In this document: piece after piece, positions 28,861 to 37,531 of the stretch | How positions within the stretch are numbered: position 1 is the stretch's first letter | Layout of the letters: the number at the start of each line of letters is the position of its first letter | Origin: Azospirillum sp. | GTDB taxonomy: Bacteria; Pseudomonadota; Alphaproteobacteria; CACIAM-22H2 | Direction of reading: 5' to 3' | Assembly: GCA_020249045.1 (NCBI GenBank) | Contig: JADCGK010000083.1 | Span: 1-42,679, forward strand | Length of the DNA stretch: 42,679 bases | The notes under the pieces: model-generated | Databases searched by the model: none | What the model was told of the DNA's origin: nothing | What the model saw: only the letters and a program-made list of their open reading frames with translations | Position numbers and translations under genes: made by a program

Positions 28861-29598
28861 GTGAATTGGCATCGCTACGCCAGCCCCGCCGCGTTCAAGC
28901 GTTTCGCCGTGCGCGTCCAGCCTTGGACGGCCGGGGGCGCGCTCGCTTGCCTGGGCGCCGGGCTCTACATGGCGTTGTTCGCTTCGCCCGCCGATTACCA
29001 GCAGGGCGAAAGCGTGCGCATCATGTACGTGCACGTGCCCGCGGCGTGGATGGCGATGTTCGTCTACGCCAATCTCGCCCTCGCCGCCGCCGCAAGCCTC
29101 GTCTGGCGCCATCCCTTGGCCGACGCCGCGGGCCGGGCGATCGCCCCCATCGGAGCGGCCTTCACGCTGCTGTGCCTGGCCACCGGTTCGCTGTGGGGCA
29201 AGCCGATGTGGGGCACGTGGTGGGTGTGGGATGCGCGGCTCACGTCCGTGCTGATCCTGTTCTTCGTCTATCTCGCCTACATGGCGCTCAACGCGGCATT
29301 CGACGATCCGACGCGCGGCAGCCGCGCCTCGGCCGTGCTGGCGCTCGTCGGCGCCGTCAACCTGCCGATCGTCAAGTTCTCGGTCGATTGGTGGAACACG
29401 CTGCATCAGCCCGCTTCGCTCACGCGGCTCGACGCGCCGGCGATCCATTCCTCGATGCTGTGGCCGCTGCTCGCCATGGCGCTCGGCTACACGCTGCTGT
29501 TCGCCTATCTCGCGCTGATCCGTATTCGCGCCGAATTGATCGAACGCCGTCTCGCCGTGCTGACGCATGCCAAATTCGCCGCGGAGCCGGCGCGATGA
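28861..29598 (+). CDS. ccmC: Haem-handling protein CcmC
   Basis: A 245-aa inner-membrane protein with six helices and the tryptophan-rich [18 protein letters not shown] (WWD motif) facing the periplasm, flanked by conserved His ([19 protein letters not shown]). It presents haem to CcmE. I chose GTG 28861, where the product begins with the family-like [15 protein letters not shown]; the track's TTG start 12 codons earlier lacks a ribosome site. Its stop overlaps the ccmD start. Confidence 0.93.
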   Translation: MNWHRYASPAAFKRFAVRVQPWTAGGALACLGAGLYMALFASPADYQQGESVRIMYVHVPAAWMAMFVYANLALAAAASLVWRHPLADAAGRAIAPIGAAFTLLCLATGSLWGKPMWGTWWVWDARLTSVLILFFVYLAYMALNAAFDDPTRGSRASAVLALVGAVNLPIVKFSVDWWNTLHQPASLTRLDAPAIHSSMLWPLLAMALGYTLLFAYLALIRIRAELIERRLAVLTHAKFAAEPAR

Positions 29599-29753
29599 GC
29601 GAATTCCTCGCGATGGGCGGCTATGCGGCCTATGTTTGGGCCAGCTACGCGTTGAGCGCCGCGGTGATCGGCGGGTTGGCGCTGGCGAGTTTCCGCCGCT
29701 TGAAGGCGCTCGAATCGGCGTTGGCCGAACTCGAAACGGGGGACGAACGATGA
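29595..29753 (+). CDS. ccmD: Haem exporter subunit CcmD
   Basis: A 52-aa single-helix membrane protein: [23 protein letters not shown] then a basic FRRLK and an acidic tail. The tyrosine-containing YAAYVWASY is the CcmD hallmark. It stabilises the CcmABC-CcmE complex. Both ends overlap neighbours (ATGA with ccmC and with ccmE). Confidence 0.9.
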   Translation: MSEFLAMGGYAAYVWASYALSAAVIGGLALASFRRLKALESALAELETGDER

Positions 29754-30241
29754 AGCTCCCCAAAGCGCGCGCCGCCAAGCGCCGGCGTCTGGCCGTTTTG
29801 CTGCTCGCCCTGTTGGGGCTCGGCACGGCGACCGCGCTGACGCTGACCGCGTTCGACGATCATCTGGTGTTCTTCCACACGCCCAGCGACGTCGCCGAAA
29901 AGAAGGCGCCGGTCGACCGGCAGATGCGCATCGGCGGCCTCGTCGAGATGGGCTCGCTCGAACGCACGCAAGGCGCGCCGGAGGTGCGTTTCCGCGTGAC
30001 CGATCTGGAGAACGCGATCCCGGTCGTCTATCGCGGCGTGCTGCCCGATCTTTTCCGCGAAGGGCAGGGCGTGGTCGCGAACGGCAAACTCGCCGCCGAC
30101 GGCGTGTTCCGCGCCAGCGAAGTGCTCGCGCGCCACGACGAAAACTACATGCCGCCCGAAGTCGCCGAAGCGCTCAAGCGCTCGGGCCGTTGGCAGGACG
30201 TCGTCGGGCCCGGTACGGCGCCGCCGCCCGCGAGGAACTGA
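29750..30241 (+). CDS. ccmE: Haem chaperone CcmE
   Basis: A 163-aa membrane-anchored periplasmic haem chaperone. One N-terminal helix ([21 protein letters not shown]) precedes the beta-barrel domain. The covalent haem-binding His129 lies in [11 protein letters not shown], matching His130 of E. coli CcmE. The start overlaps the ccmD stop; ccmF starts 1 nt after its stop. Confidence 0.95.
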   Translation: MKLPKARAAKRRRLAVLLLALLGLGTATALTLTAFDDHLVFFHTPSDVAEKKAPVDRQMRIGGLVEMGSLERTQGAPEVRFRVTDLENAIPVVYRGVLPDLFREGQGVVANGKLAADGVFRASEVLARHDENYMPPEVAEALKRSGRWQDVVGPGTAPPPARN

Positions 30242-30242
30242 C

Positions 30243-32282
30243 ATGATCGCCGAACTCGGACATTACGCGTTGGTCTTGGCGCTGTGCGTGGCGCTGGCGC
30301 AATCGATCGTGCCGCTCGCCGGCGCGCAGAAGGGCGATCCCGCCCTGATGGCCACGGCCAAGCCCGCCGCCTACGCCCAATTCCTGCTCGTGGCGCTCGC
30401 GTTCGGCTGCCTGATCCATGCTTTCGTCGTTTCCGACTTCACGGTCGAGAACGTCGTGCGCAACTCGCATTCGCAGAAGCCGATGCTCTACAAGGTCAGC
30501 GGCGCCTGGGGCAATCACGAGGGCTCGATGGTCCTGTGGTCGCTGATTCTGGCGTTGTTCGGCGCTTCGGTCGCGGCGTTCGGGCGCAATCTGCCGCCGG
30601 GCTTGAAGGCGCGCACGCTTTCGATCCAGGCGATGATCGGCGTGGCGTTCCTCGCCTTCATCGTGTTCACGTCCAACCCGTTCGAGCGCGTGCTGCCGCC
30701 GCCGCCCGACGGCCAGGATCTCAATCCCCTGCTGCAGGATCCCGGTCTCGCCTTCCATCCGCCGCTGCTTTACGTCGGTTATGTCGGCTTTTCGATCGTC
30801 TTCGCCTTCGCGATGGCCGCCCTGATCGAAGGCCGCGTGGACGCGGCGTGGGCGCGTTGGGTGCGCCCGTGGACGCTGGCGGCCTGGGCCTCGCTGACCG
30901 CGGGCATCGCCTTGGGGTCGTGGTGGGCCTACTACGAACTCGGCTGGGGCGGCTGGTGGTTCTGGGATCCGGTCGAAAACGCCAGCTTCATGCCCTGGCT
31001 GGTCGGTGCGGCCTTGCTGCATTCGGCGATCGTCGCGGAGAAGCGCGACGCCCTGAAGACGTGGACGATCCTGCTCGCGATCCTCGCATTCGCCCTGTCG
31101 TTGATCGGCACCTTCCTGGTGCGCTCGGGCATCCTCACCTCCGTGCACGCTTTCGCGGTCGATCCCCAGCGCGGCGTCTTCATCCTCGCGATCATCGTGG
31201 TCGCGATCGGCGGTTCGCTTGCGCTCTACGCGTGGCGCGCACCCATGCTCAAGGGCGGCGGCTTGTTCCAGCCGATCAGCCGCGAAGGCGCGCTCGTGCT
31301 CAACAATCTGCTGCTCGCGACGGCGACGGCGACGGTCTTCATCGGAACGCTCTATCCCCTGTTCCTCGAAGCTTTGGGCGGCGCCAAGGTCTCGGTGGGG
31401 CCGCCCTTCTTCAACGCGACCTTCGTGCCGCTGATGGTGCCGCTGCTGCTGGCCGTGTCGTTCGGCCCGCTGCTCGGCTGGAAGCGCGCGGATCTCGCCG
31501 GCGCGCTCCAGCGCTTGCGCGCGGCGCTCGTGCTGTCGGTGGCGGCGATCGTGGTCACGCTGTGGATGGATCACGGGCGCAATCTGATCGCCGCCGCGGC
31601 CATCGGCCTTGCGGCGTGGCTGTTCTTCGGCGCCTGGGTCGAATGGGCCGAGCGCGTGAAGCTCTTCCGCGCGCCCTGGGCGACGGTGTGGGAGCGCGCG
31701 GTCAATCTGCCGCGCGCGGCCTGGGGCATGACCATCGCGCATGCCGGGGTCGGCCTGATGGTCCTCGGCATCACCGGGTCGACCGCGTGGCAAAGCGAAT
31801 CGATCAAGATGATGCGCCCGGGCGAACGCTTCGATCTCGCCGGCTACACTTTCGTGTTCAAGGGGACCGAGCGGCGCGAAGGCCCCAATTTCTTCGCCAC
31901 GCGCGGCGTGTTCGAGGTCTACAAGGGCGAACGGCTTTACGCGACGATGACGCCGGAGAAGCGCCTGTTCCCGGTCGCGGGTACGACGACGACCGAAGCC
32001 TCGATCCGCACCAACATCCTCGCCGATCTTTATCTGACGATCGGCGATCCCGAGGGCGGCGGCCAGCCCGGCTCGCCCGGTGCGCCTGCCTTCATCGTGA
32101 TGGCGGGTTCGGACACGCCGTGGACCGTGCGCGCCTATCACAATCCGCTCGTACCGTGGATTTGGCTCGGCTCGCTCGTGATGGTGCTCGGTGCGGGCGT
32201 CTCGCTGACCGACCGGCGCCATCGCGTCGGCGCGCCGCGCCGCATGGCCGCGCCGGGCGCCATGCCCGCGGCGGCCGAATGA
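30243..32282 (+). CDS. ccmF: Cytochrome c haem lyase subunit CcmF
   Basis: A 679-aa integral membrane protein with about 15 helices. The WWD domain reads LGWGGWWFWDPVENASFMPW, and conserved His residues occur in LAFHPPLLYVGY and in KVSGAWGNHEGSM. With CcmH and CcmI it transfers haem from CcmE to the apocytochrome CXXCH. Full family length, no defect. Overlaps ccmG by 4 bp. Confidence 0.96.
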   Translation: MIAELGHYALVLALCVALAQSIVPLAGAQKGDPALMATAKPAAYAQFLLVALAFGCLIHAFVVSDFTVENVVRNSHSQKPMLYKVSGAWGNHEGSMVLWSLILALFGASVAAFGRNLPPGLKARTLSIQAMIGVAFLAFIVFTSNPFERVLPPPPDGQDLNPLLQDPGLAFHPPLLYVGYVGFSIVFAFAMAALIEGRVDAAWARWVRPWTLAAWASLTAGIALGSWWAYYELGWGGWWFWDPVENASFMPWLVGAALLHSAIVAEKRDALKTWTILLAILAFALSLIGTFLVRSGILTSVHAFAVDPQRGVFILAIIVVAIGGSLALYAWRAPMLKGGGLFQPISREGALVLNNLLLATATATVFIGTLYPLFLEALGGAKVSVGPPFFNATFVPLMVPLLLAVSFGPLLGWKRADLAGALQRLRAALVLSVAAIVVTLWMDHGRNLIAAAAIGLAAWLFFGAWVEWAERVKLFRAPWATVWERAVNLPRAAWGMTIAHAGVGLMVLGITGSTAWQSESIKMMRPGERFDLAGYTFVFKGTERREGPNFFATRGVFEVYKGERLYATMTPEKRLFPVAGTTTTEASIRTNILADLYLTIGDPEGGGQPGSPGAPAFIVMAGSDTPWTVRAYHNPLVPWIWLGSLVMVLGAGVSLTDRRHRVGAPRRMAAPGAMPAAAE

Positions 32283-32818
32283 AGCGCGCGCTCTATTTCC
32301 TTCCGCTCGCGGCGTTCTTCGCGCTCGCCGGCTATTTCGGCTGGGGGCTGACGCGCGATCCGTCGAAGATCCCGTCGGCGTTGATCGACCGGCCGATCCC
32401 CGAGTTCGCGCTGCCCGAACTCGCCGGTGCGGGGCGGCCGGCGTTGTCGACGGCCGCGATCAAGGGCGAGGTCGCGTTGGTCAACGTCTTCGCGTCGTGG
32501 TGCCTGCCCTGCAAGGTGGAACATCCCATCTTCATGCGTCTGGCGCGCGAACGCGTCGTGCCGATCCACGGCATCTCCTACAAGGACAAGGCGGAGGATT
32601 CGCGCCGCTGGCTCGCCGATCTCGGCAATCCCTACACGGCCATCGGGTGGGATTTCGACGGCCGCGTGGCGATCGATTGGGGCGTCTACGGCGTGCCCGA
32701 AACCTTCGTCGTCGATCGTACGGGCACGATCCGCTTCAAGCATGTGGGGCCGATCACGCCCGAAATTCTCGACCGCCAGATCCTGCCGCTGGTCGAACGG
32801 TTGAGGCGCGCGTCGTGA
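32279..32818 (+). CDS. ccmG: Thiol:disulfide oxidoreductase CcmG (DsbE)
   Basis: A 179-aa membrane-anchored thioredoxin-like protein. One N-terminal helix, then FALPEL, the active site ASWCLPCKVEHP (CxxC) and the cis-Pro region YGVPETFVVD, which is diagnostic of CcmG. It keeps the apocytochrome CXXCH or CcmH cysteines reduced. ATGA overlap with ccmF and GTGA overlap with ccmH. Confidence 0.94.
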   Translation: MKRALYFLPLAAFFALAGYFGWGLTRDPSKIPSALIDRPIPEFALPELAGAGRPALSTAAIKGEVALVNVFASWCLPCKVEHPIFMRLARERVVPIHGISYKDKAEDSRRWLADLGNPYTAIGWDFDGRVAIDWGVYGVPETFVVDRTGTIRFKHVGPITPEILDRQILPLVERLRRAS

Positions 32819-33288
32819 CGCTGCGCCGCATCGGGTTTGCGCTTCTGTTCGCGGCGTTCGGCGCGGCGCCGGCTTGGGCCGTGCTGCCCCACGAACGTCT
32901 GGCCGATCCGGCGTTGGAGGCGCGTGCGCGCGCGCTGAGCCTCGAACTGCGCTGCCAGGTTTGCCAGAACCAGTCGATCGACGACTCCAACGCGCCGCTC
33001 GCCGCCGATCTGCGCCGGATCGTGCGCGAACGGCTGAGTGCGGGCGACAGCGACCCGGCCGTGCTCGATTTCGTCGTGCGCCGCTATGGCGATTACGTGC
33101 TGCTGCGCCCGCCGGTGCGCGAGGATACCTACGCCCTGTGGTACGGGCCTTTCGCCGTGCTGATCCTGGGCGCCGTCGGGGCGGCGGTCTATCTGCGCCG
33201 GCGCCGGCCCGACGCGCAAGCGGCCGCGCCGGCCTTGTCCGAGGCCGAGGAGAAGCGCCTGCGTGCGCTGTTGGAGCGGCGCGAATGA
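32815..33288 (+). CDS. ccmH: Cytochrome c maturation protein CcmH
   Basis: A 157-aa periplasmic protein with a signal sequence (LRRIGFALLFAAFGAAPAWA), the redox motif LRCQVCQNQSIDDSNAPLA and a C-terminal membrane helix (ALWYGPFAVLILGAVGAAVYL). This is the short single-domain CcmH; the TPR part is encoded separately by ccmI. GTG 32815 overlaps the ccmG stop. Confidence 0.94.
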   Translation: MTLRRIGFALLFAAFGAAPAWAVLPHERLADPALEARARALSLELRCQVCQNQSIDDSNAPLAADLRRIVRERLSAGDSDPAVLDFVVRRYGDYVLLRPPVREDTYALWYGPFAVLILGAVGAAVYLRRRRPDAQAAAPALSEAEEKRLRALLERRE

Positions 33289-34682
33289 TCTGGGTGGCGG
33301 TGGTTTTGCTGACGGCGGCGACGGCGGCCGCGTTGCTGTGGCCGATACTGCGCCCGAAGGCGGAGGCGCGCGCGCGCGCCGATTACGACGCCGAAATCTA
33401 TCGCGACCAATTGGCCGAGTTGGAGCGCGACGTGGCGCGCGGCCAGATCGGCGAGGCCGAGGCCAAAGCCGCACGCGCGGAAATCGGCCGGCGCTTGCTC
33501 GCGGCGGTCGATGCGGCACGCGAAGTCGGAACGCCCGCGCCCGCATGGCGCAAGGCGTCGCTGGTGCTGGGTGTCGTCCTGCCCTTGGCGGGACTTGCGG
33601 TCTACGCCGATCGCGGCACGCCCGACGCGCCCGGCCAGCCTTTGGCCGAGCGCCAGCTGCAAGGTCCCGACGACACCGAGGGCGAGATCCGGCGCGTGGC
33701 CGATTTCGCGCGCGCGATGCGCGAGCGCGCCACGCGCGACCCCAACGATCTGGAAGCGTGGGTGCGGCTTGCGCAAGCCAGCCAGGCGCTGAACCTGCCG
33801 GCCGAAGCGCTCGCCGCGTGGCGCAAGGCCGACGAATTGTCCGGCGGGCCGCCGGAGATCGCGGGGCCCCTCGGCGAAGCGGCCGTGGCCGCAGCCAACG
33901 GCACCGTGACGCCCGAGGCCGAGCGCGCCTTCGCGCGCGTGCTGGCGGCCAGCCCCGGCGATCCGCGCGCGCGTTTCTATACGGCGCTCGCCAAGCAGCA
34001 GGCGGGCCGCGCGCGCGAGGCCGTGCAAGCGTGGTTCGATCTGCTGGCCGCCTCGCCCGCTGATGCGCCCTGGGTCGGGCCGGTCCGCGCGCGCATGGAG
34101 GAAGCCGCGCGCGAAGCGCGCATCGACCTGCGCGCGTTGCGGGCCTCGGCCGGCACCCCGCGCGCCGAAGTGACGCTCGGCGCCCCCTCGGTCGTGCCGC
34201 CCGGGGGCGAAGCCATCGCGGCGCTGCCCGATGCCGAACGCACCCGTGCGATCCGCACGATGGTGGAAAGCTTGGCCGCGCGTCTCGAAGCCCAGCCCGA
34301 CGATCTGGACGGTTGGCGGCGCCTCGCGCGCGCTTGGCGCGTGCTCGGCGAGGGTGAGAAGGCGCTCGCCGCCTATGCCCGCACCGCCGCGATCGTGCCC
34401 GACCGTCCCGACGTGCTCGCCGATTACGCCGACGCGTTGCTCGACCTCGTGCCCGAAAACGCGCGTCTGCCCGAAGCCGGGCGCGCGGCGGTTTCGCGGC
34501 TGCTCGATCTCGAGCCCGCGAACGCGACCGCGTTGTGGCTCGCCGGCCAGGACGAAGCGAACGCCGGCAACCGGCTGGCGGCGAGCGCGCTTTGGCAGCG
34601 CTTGCTCGCGACGATCCCGGCGGATTCGCCCGCGCGCGCGGATCTCGCGCGGCGGATCGACGCGCTCAAGCGCGGGGAGTAG
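33285..34682 (+). CDS. ccmI: Cytochrome c maturation protein CcmI
   Basis: A 465-aa protein with two N-terminal membrane helices flanking a cytoplasmic loop (AEIYRDQLAELERDVARGQIGEAEAKAARAEIGRRLL, the CcmI leucine-zipper-like segment). A long periplasmic TPR-rich region follows (LEAWVRLAQASQALNLPAEALAAWRKA, DGWRRLARAWRVLGEGEKALAAYARTA), which holds apocytochrome c C-termini. The ATG overlaps the ccmH stop. Its 3' end overlaps the convergent cyclase gene by 17 bp, with no terminator between. Confidence 0.92.
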   Translation: MIWVAVVLLTAATAAALLWPILRPKAEARARADYDAEIYRDQLAELERDVARGQIGEAEAKAARAEIGRRLLAAVDAAREVGTPAPAWRKASLVLGVVLPLAGLAVYADRGTPDAPGQPLAERQLQGPDDTEGEIRRVADFARAMRERATRDPNDLEAWVRLAQASQALNLPAEALAAWRKADELSGGPPEIAGPLGEAAVAAANGTVTPEAERAFARVLAASPGDPRARFYTALAKQQAGRAREAVQAWFDLLAASPADAPWVGPVRARMEEAAREARIDLRALRASAGTPRAEVTLGAPSVVPPGGEAIAALPDAERTRAIRTMVESLAARLEAQPDDLDGWRRLARAWRVLGEGEKALAAYARTAAIVPDRPDVLADYADALLDLVPENARLPEAGRAAVSRLLDLEPANATALWLAGQDEANAGNRLAASALWQRLLATIPADSPARADLARRIDALKRGE

Positions 34683-35673
34683 TCGCCACCGCGACCGCGT
34701 GGACGCGCAGCCGCGCGGCTTTTCCCGCCAGCGCGATGTCCCCGATATCGGTCAGCCGCGCGCGCAACGCGCGGTCGACGATCCGTTCGGCGAGGACGTC
34801 CGATACGATCAGGCGTTTGCCCAGATCGCGCGCGGCGGTTTCCAGCCGCTTGGCGACGTTGACCGTGTCGCCCAGGAACACGATCTCACGCCGCGCGTCG
34901 CCGATCTCGCCGGCCGCGACGACGCCCGCTTGCAGGCCCCCGCGCCAGCGCGGCGCCACCCCGAACTTCGCCCGCAGGCGCGGCGCGGCGGCGTCGAGCG
35001 CTTCGAGCGTGGCGATGGCGCCCGCCAAGGCGGCCTCGGCGCGCGCGCCGGGCCACGTCACGACGATCTCGTCGCCGACATAGCGGTGGATTTCCCCGCG
35101 CGCGTCGAGCAGCGGCGGCGTCGCCTCGAGAACCGTGGCGGCGAGCAGGTCGAGGAAGCGCACCGCGCCCAAAGTTTCGGCCGCCCGCGTCGAGCCTTCC
35201 ATGTCGAGGAACAGGAAGACGCGGTCCTCCTCGCGCGGCCGGTGATAGCGCCCGGCGAGCAGCCGCAGCAGATTGCCCCGGCCCAGCAGGCGGTCGATCG
35301 CAAGATACGAAATCGCCACGCCGATCAGCGCGAAGGCGAACGCGGTATCGGCCAGGAATCCGTCGGGATTGCGCGCTTCGGGGTAGGGCAGCAGCCAGCG
35401 CATGAACGAAAGCCCCGCGACGATCGCCGCCGACCAAGCGAGGAACCGTACGAAGACCGCCGCGGCGAAGGGCAGGACGCGCAGCGCCCGCCCGCCTTTG
35501 CCATCGACCACGTAGGCTTCGAACGCGCCGATAGCGAGGCTGATCGGAAACCCGGCCGCGATCCCGTTGAGCGCGCCGCGCGGATCGCCTTGCGACACGA
35601 AAAATCCGTAGACCGCGCTCGCCGCCGTCGCGAGAGCGACGAGGATGGCGAGCGTTTTGGCCCGCCCGTTCAC
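34666..35673 (-). CDS. Membrane-bound class III adenylate/guanylate cyclase
   Basis: A 335-aa protein with six predicted helices in the N-terminal half and a C-terminal class III cyclase domain. Metal-binding acids are visible in VFLFLDMEGSTRA and RYVGDEIVVTW, and the transition-state Asn/Arg pair in GDTVNVAKRLE (Asn and Arg four apart). The domain looks catalytically complete. GTG 35673 overlaps the stop of the PAS gene upstream (GTGA), so the 513-aa ORF in the track is not a true fusion. Whether it makes cAMP or cGMP is not decided by the residues I can read. Confidence 0.87.
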   Translation of the reverse strand: MNGRAKTLAILVALATAASAVYGFFVSQGDPRGALNGIAAGFPISLAIGAFEAYVVDGKGGRALRVLPFAAAVFVRFLAWSAAIVAGLSFMRWLLPYPEARNPDGFLADTAFAFALIGVAISYLAIDRLLGRGNLLRLLAGRYHRPREEDRVFLFLDMEGSTRAAETLGAVRFLDLLAATVLEATPPLLDARGEIHRYVGDEIVVTWPGARAEAALAGAIATLEALDAAAPRLRAKFGVAPRWRGGLQAGVVAAGEIGDARREIVFLGDTVNVAKRLETAARDLGKRLIVSDVLAERIVDRALRARLTDIGDIALAGKAARLRVHAVAVATTPRA

Positions 35674-36134
35674 GCCTTCGCACCCCGATCGACCCGATAG
35701 GCCGCGGCCAGGATGAAGCGCACGTCGCCCTTCGGCCCGCCCAGCGGCAAGGACAATCGTTCCCAGGTTTGCGGTTCGTCGTTCTTGCCGAACCACGCGG
35801 CATAGACGCGCCAATAGGGGCGCTGGGTGCGGCGGATCAGGCGGTACTCGGCGCGGAGCAGCGAGGCCTGCTCGGCGGGCAGTTGGTCGATTTCCGCACC
35901 GGTCATGTCCACGCCGAACGCCTTGCGGAACGACGTGCCGTAGAATCCGTAGCGGAAATTCTGGCCCGCGCGTACCTCGATCACGACGAGGTTGCGCGCC
36001 CATTCGGCCAAACCTTCGATGCCGAATTGCTTGGCGTTGGGTATGCCGCCCGACGCCGGAGAGTGGCGCAGCCAGTATCGGTAAAGGCCGCGCAAACCCG
36101 AATGTTCGATGGAGGCGAGGAGTTCGGCGCTCAT
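35670..36134 (-). CDS. PAS_5-family sensor-like protein
   Basis: A 154-aa soluble protein of the alphaproteobacterial PAS_5 family. The family pattern is LYRYWLRHSPASGGIPNAKQF at the N-terminus, then a PAS-like core with FRYGFYGTSFRKAFGVDMTG and a C-terminal ERLSLPLG...RFILAAAY. Members are mostly uncharacterised single-domain proteins. It starts 34 nt after the tRNA region on the same strand and is translationally coupled to the cyclase gene, which suggests that it senses a signal for the cyclase. Confidence 0.83.
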   Translation of the reverse strand: MSAELLASIEHSGLRGLYRYWLRHSPASGGIPNAKQFGIEGLAEWARNLVVIEVRAGQNFRYGFYGTSFRKAFGVDMTGAEIDQLPAEQASLLRAEYRLIRRTQRPYWRVYAAWFGKNDEPQTWERLSLPLGGPKGDVRFILAAAYRVDRGAKA

Positions 36135-36168
36135 GGTCGCCGGACGGTAGCGCGATTCGGGGGCCGGA

Positions 36169-36244
36169 TGGTGGAGCCGATCGGGATCGAACCGACGACC
36201 TCCTCATTGCGAACGAGGCGCTCTCCCAGCTGAGCTACGGCCCC
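36169..36244 (-). tRNA. tRNA-Ala, anticodon CGC
   Basis: All 76 nt fold as a tRNA: acceptor GGGGCCG/CGGCTCC with the G3:U70 pair that marks alanine tRNAs, D arm GCTC/GAGC, anticodon stem CCTCG/TGAGG with loop TTCGCAA (CGC at 34-36, reading GCG codons), T arm GTCGG/CCGAT with TTCGATC, discriminator A, and an encoded CCA end. Confidence 0.97.
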
Positions 36245-36377
36245 GGCCGCCCGAATGGCGCGCGATAATGTCGGCACCCCCCGTCCAAGTCAAGCGACGG
36301 ATTCGCCTGGACTTGCATGGGTTTGGCCGGTTGGGTACGGTTCCCATCGTCGCCCGCCGGCGAAAAAAGGGGAAGCG

Positions 36378-36656
36378 ATGCAGTCTTTGGGAATCCTGAT
36401 CGCCAGCGCGATCTCGATCTTTATCTGGGTGCTGATCGCCTCGGCGATCTTCTCCTGGCTGATCGCCTTCAACGTGCTCAATGCGCGCAATTCGGTCGTC
36501 GATCGCATCGGGGAAATCCTCTATCGCGTGACCGAGCCCGCCTTGCGGCCGATCCGCCGTTTCGTGCCCTATATCGGCGGCATCGACATTTCCCCGGTCG
36601 TGCTGATCCTGCTGCTGATCTTCGCGCGCAACCTCATCTACGAATACTGGCTGTGA
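36378..36656 (+). CDS. YggT family membrane protein
   Basis: A 92-aa protein with two hydrophobic helices. The YggT signature lies between them: [41 protein letters not shown]. The family is implicated in membrane or osmotic functions, and its precise role is open. ATG 36378 has AAGGGG upstream. Its stop overlaps the folD GTG (GTGA), so the two are co-translated; I have no mechanistic reason for the pairing. Confidence 0.88.
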   Translation: MQSLGILIASAISIFIWVLIASAIFSWLIAFNVLNARNSVVDRIGEILYRVTEPALRPIRRFVPYIGGIDISPVVLILLLIFARNLIYEYWL

Positions 36657-37531
36657 GCGCGCGCCTCATCGACGGCAAAAAGATCGCCGCCGATCTGCGC
36701 GCGGCGGTGGCCCTCGACGTGGACGAGTTGGCGGAAACGCGCAAGATCACGCCGGGCCTCGCGGTGGTTCTGGTGGGCGAGGATCCGGCGAGTCAGGTCT
36801 ATGTGCGCTCGAAGGGCAAGGCCACGCTCGAAGCGGGCATGAAAAGCTTCGAGCATCGCCTGCCCGCGGGCGCCACCCAGGCCGAACTTCTCGATCTCGT
36901 GCAACGCATGAACGCCGACGATGCGGTCGACGGCATTCTGGTGCAATTGCCGCTGCCCGCGCATATCGACGCGAATGCGGTGCTCGACGCGATCCGCCCG
37001 GACAAGGACGTCGACGGTTTCCATCCGATCAACGCGGGAAAGCTCGCCGTCGGCCGGCCGGCTTTGGTGCCGTGCACGCCGTGGGGATCGATGCGTCTGA
37101 TCCGCGCGGTCGAACCCAAGCTCGCGGGCAAGCGCGCGGTCGTGCTCGGCCGTTCGAACATCGTGGGCAAGCCGATGGCCCAGCTGCTCCTGGCGGCCGA
37201 TTGCACGGTGACGGTCGCGCATTCGAAGACCAACGATCTGGCCGCGGTGGCGCGCGAGGCCGACATTCTGGTGGCGGCCGTCGGTCGGCCGGCGATGGTC
37301 GGTCGCGACTGGATCAAGCCCGGCGCCATCGTGATCGACGTCGGCATCAATCGGGTCCCCACGCCCGACGGCAAGGGCCGCCTGGTCGGCGATGTCGATT
37401 TCGCCGCCGCGTCGGACGTTGCCGGGGCGATCACGCCCGTGCCCGGCGGCGTCGGCCCGATGACGATCGCCTGCCTGCTGGAAAACACCGTGCGCGCCGC
37501 CAAGCTGCGGCGCGGCCTCGCCCTTACGTGA
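36653..37531 (+). CDS. folD: Bifunctional methylenetetrahydrofolate dehydrogenase/cyclohydrolase
   Basis: A 292-aa cytosolic enzyme that oxidises 5,10-methylene-THF to 10-formyl-THF in two steps using NADP. The catalytic Tyr50 and Lys54 are in [10 protein letters not shown], at the same numbers as in E. coli FolD. Other hallmarks are [21 protein letters not shown], the dinucleotide-binding [14 protein letters not shown] and the C-terminal [11 protein letters not shown]. The GTG start overlaps the yggT stop. Its 3' end overlaps convergent kynU by 8 bp. Confidence 0.95.
   Translation: MSARLIDGKKIAADLRAAVALDVDELAETRKITPGLAVVLVGEDPASQVYVRSKGKATLEAGMKSFEHRLPAGATQAELLDLVQRMNADDAVDGILVQLPLPAHIDANAVLDAIRPDKDVDGFHPINAGKLAVGRPALVPCTPWGSMRLIRAVEPKLAGKRAVVLGRSNIVGKPMAQLLLAADCTVTVAHSKTNDLAAVAREADILVAAVGRPAMVGRDWIKPGAIVIDVGINRVPTPDGKGRLVGDVDFAAASDVAGAITPVPGGVGPMTIACLLENTVRAAKLRRGLALT

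Noticed and set aside
30174-32222. 682-aa minus-strand ORF opposite ccmF
   Set aside because: Antisense shadow; CcmF motifs are on the plus strand.
34666-36207. 513-aa ORF as a PAS-cyclase fusion protein
   Set aside because: The frame upstream of 35673 does not encode the PAS protein, which is in another frame (35670-36134); the GTGA overlap shows two separate genes.
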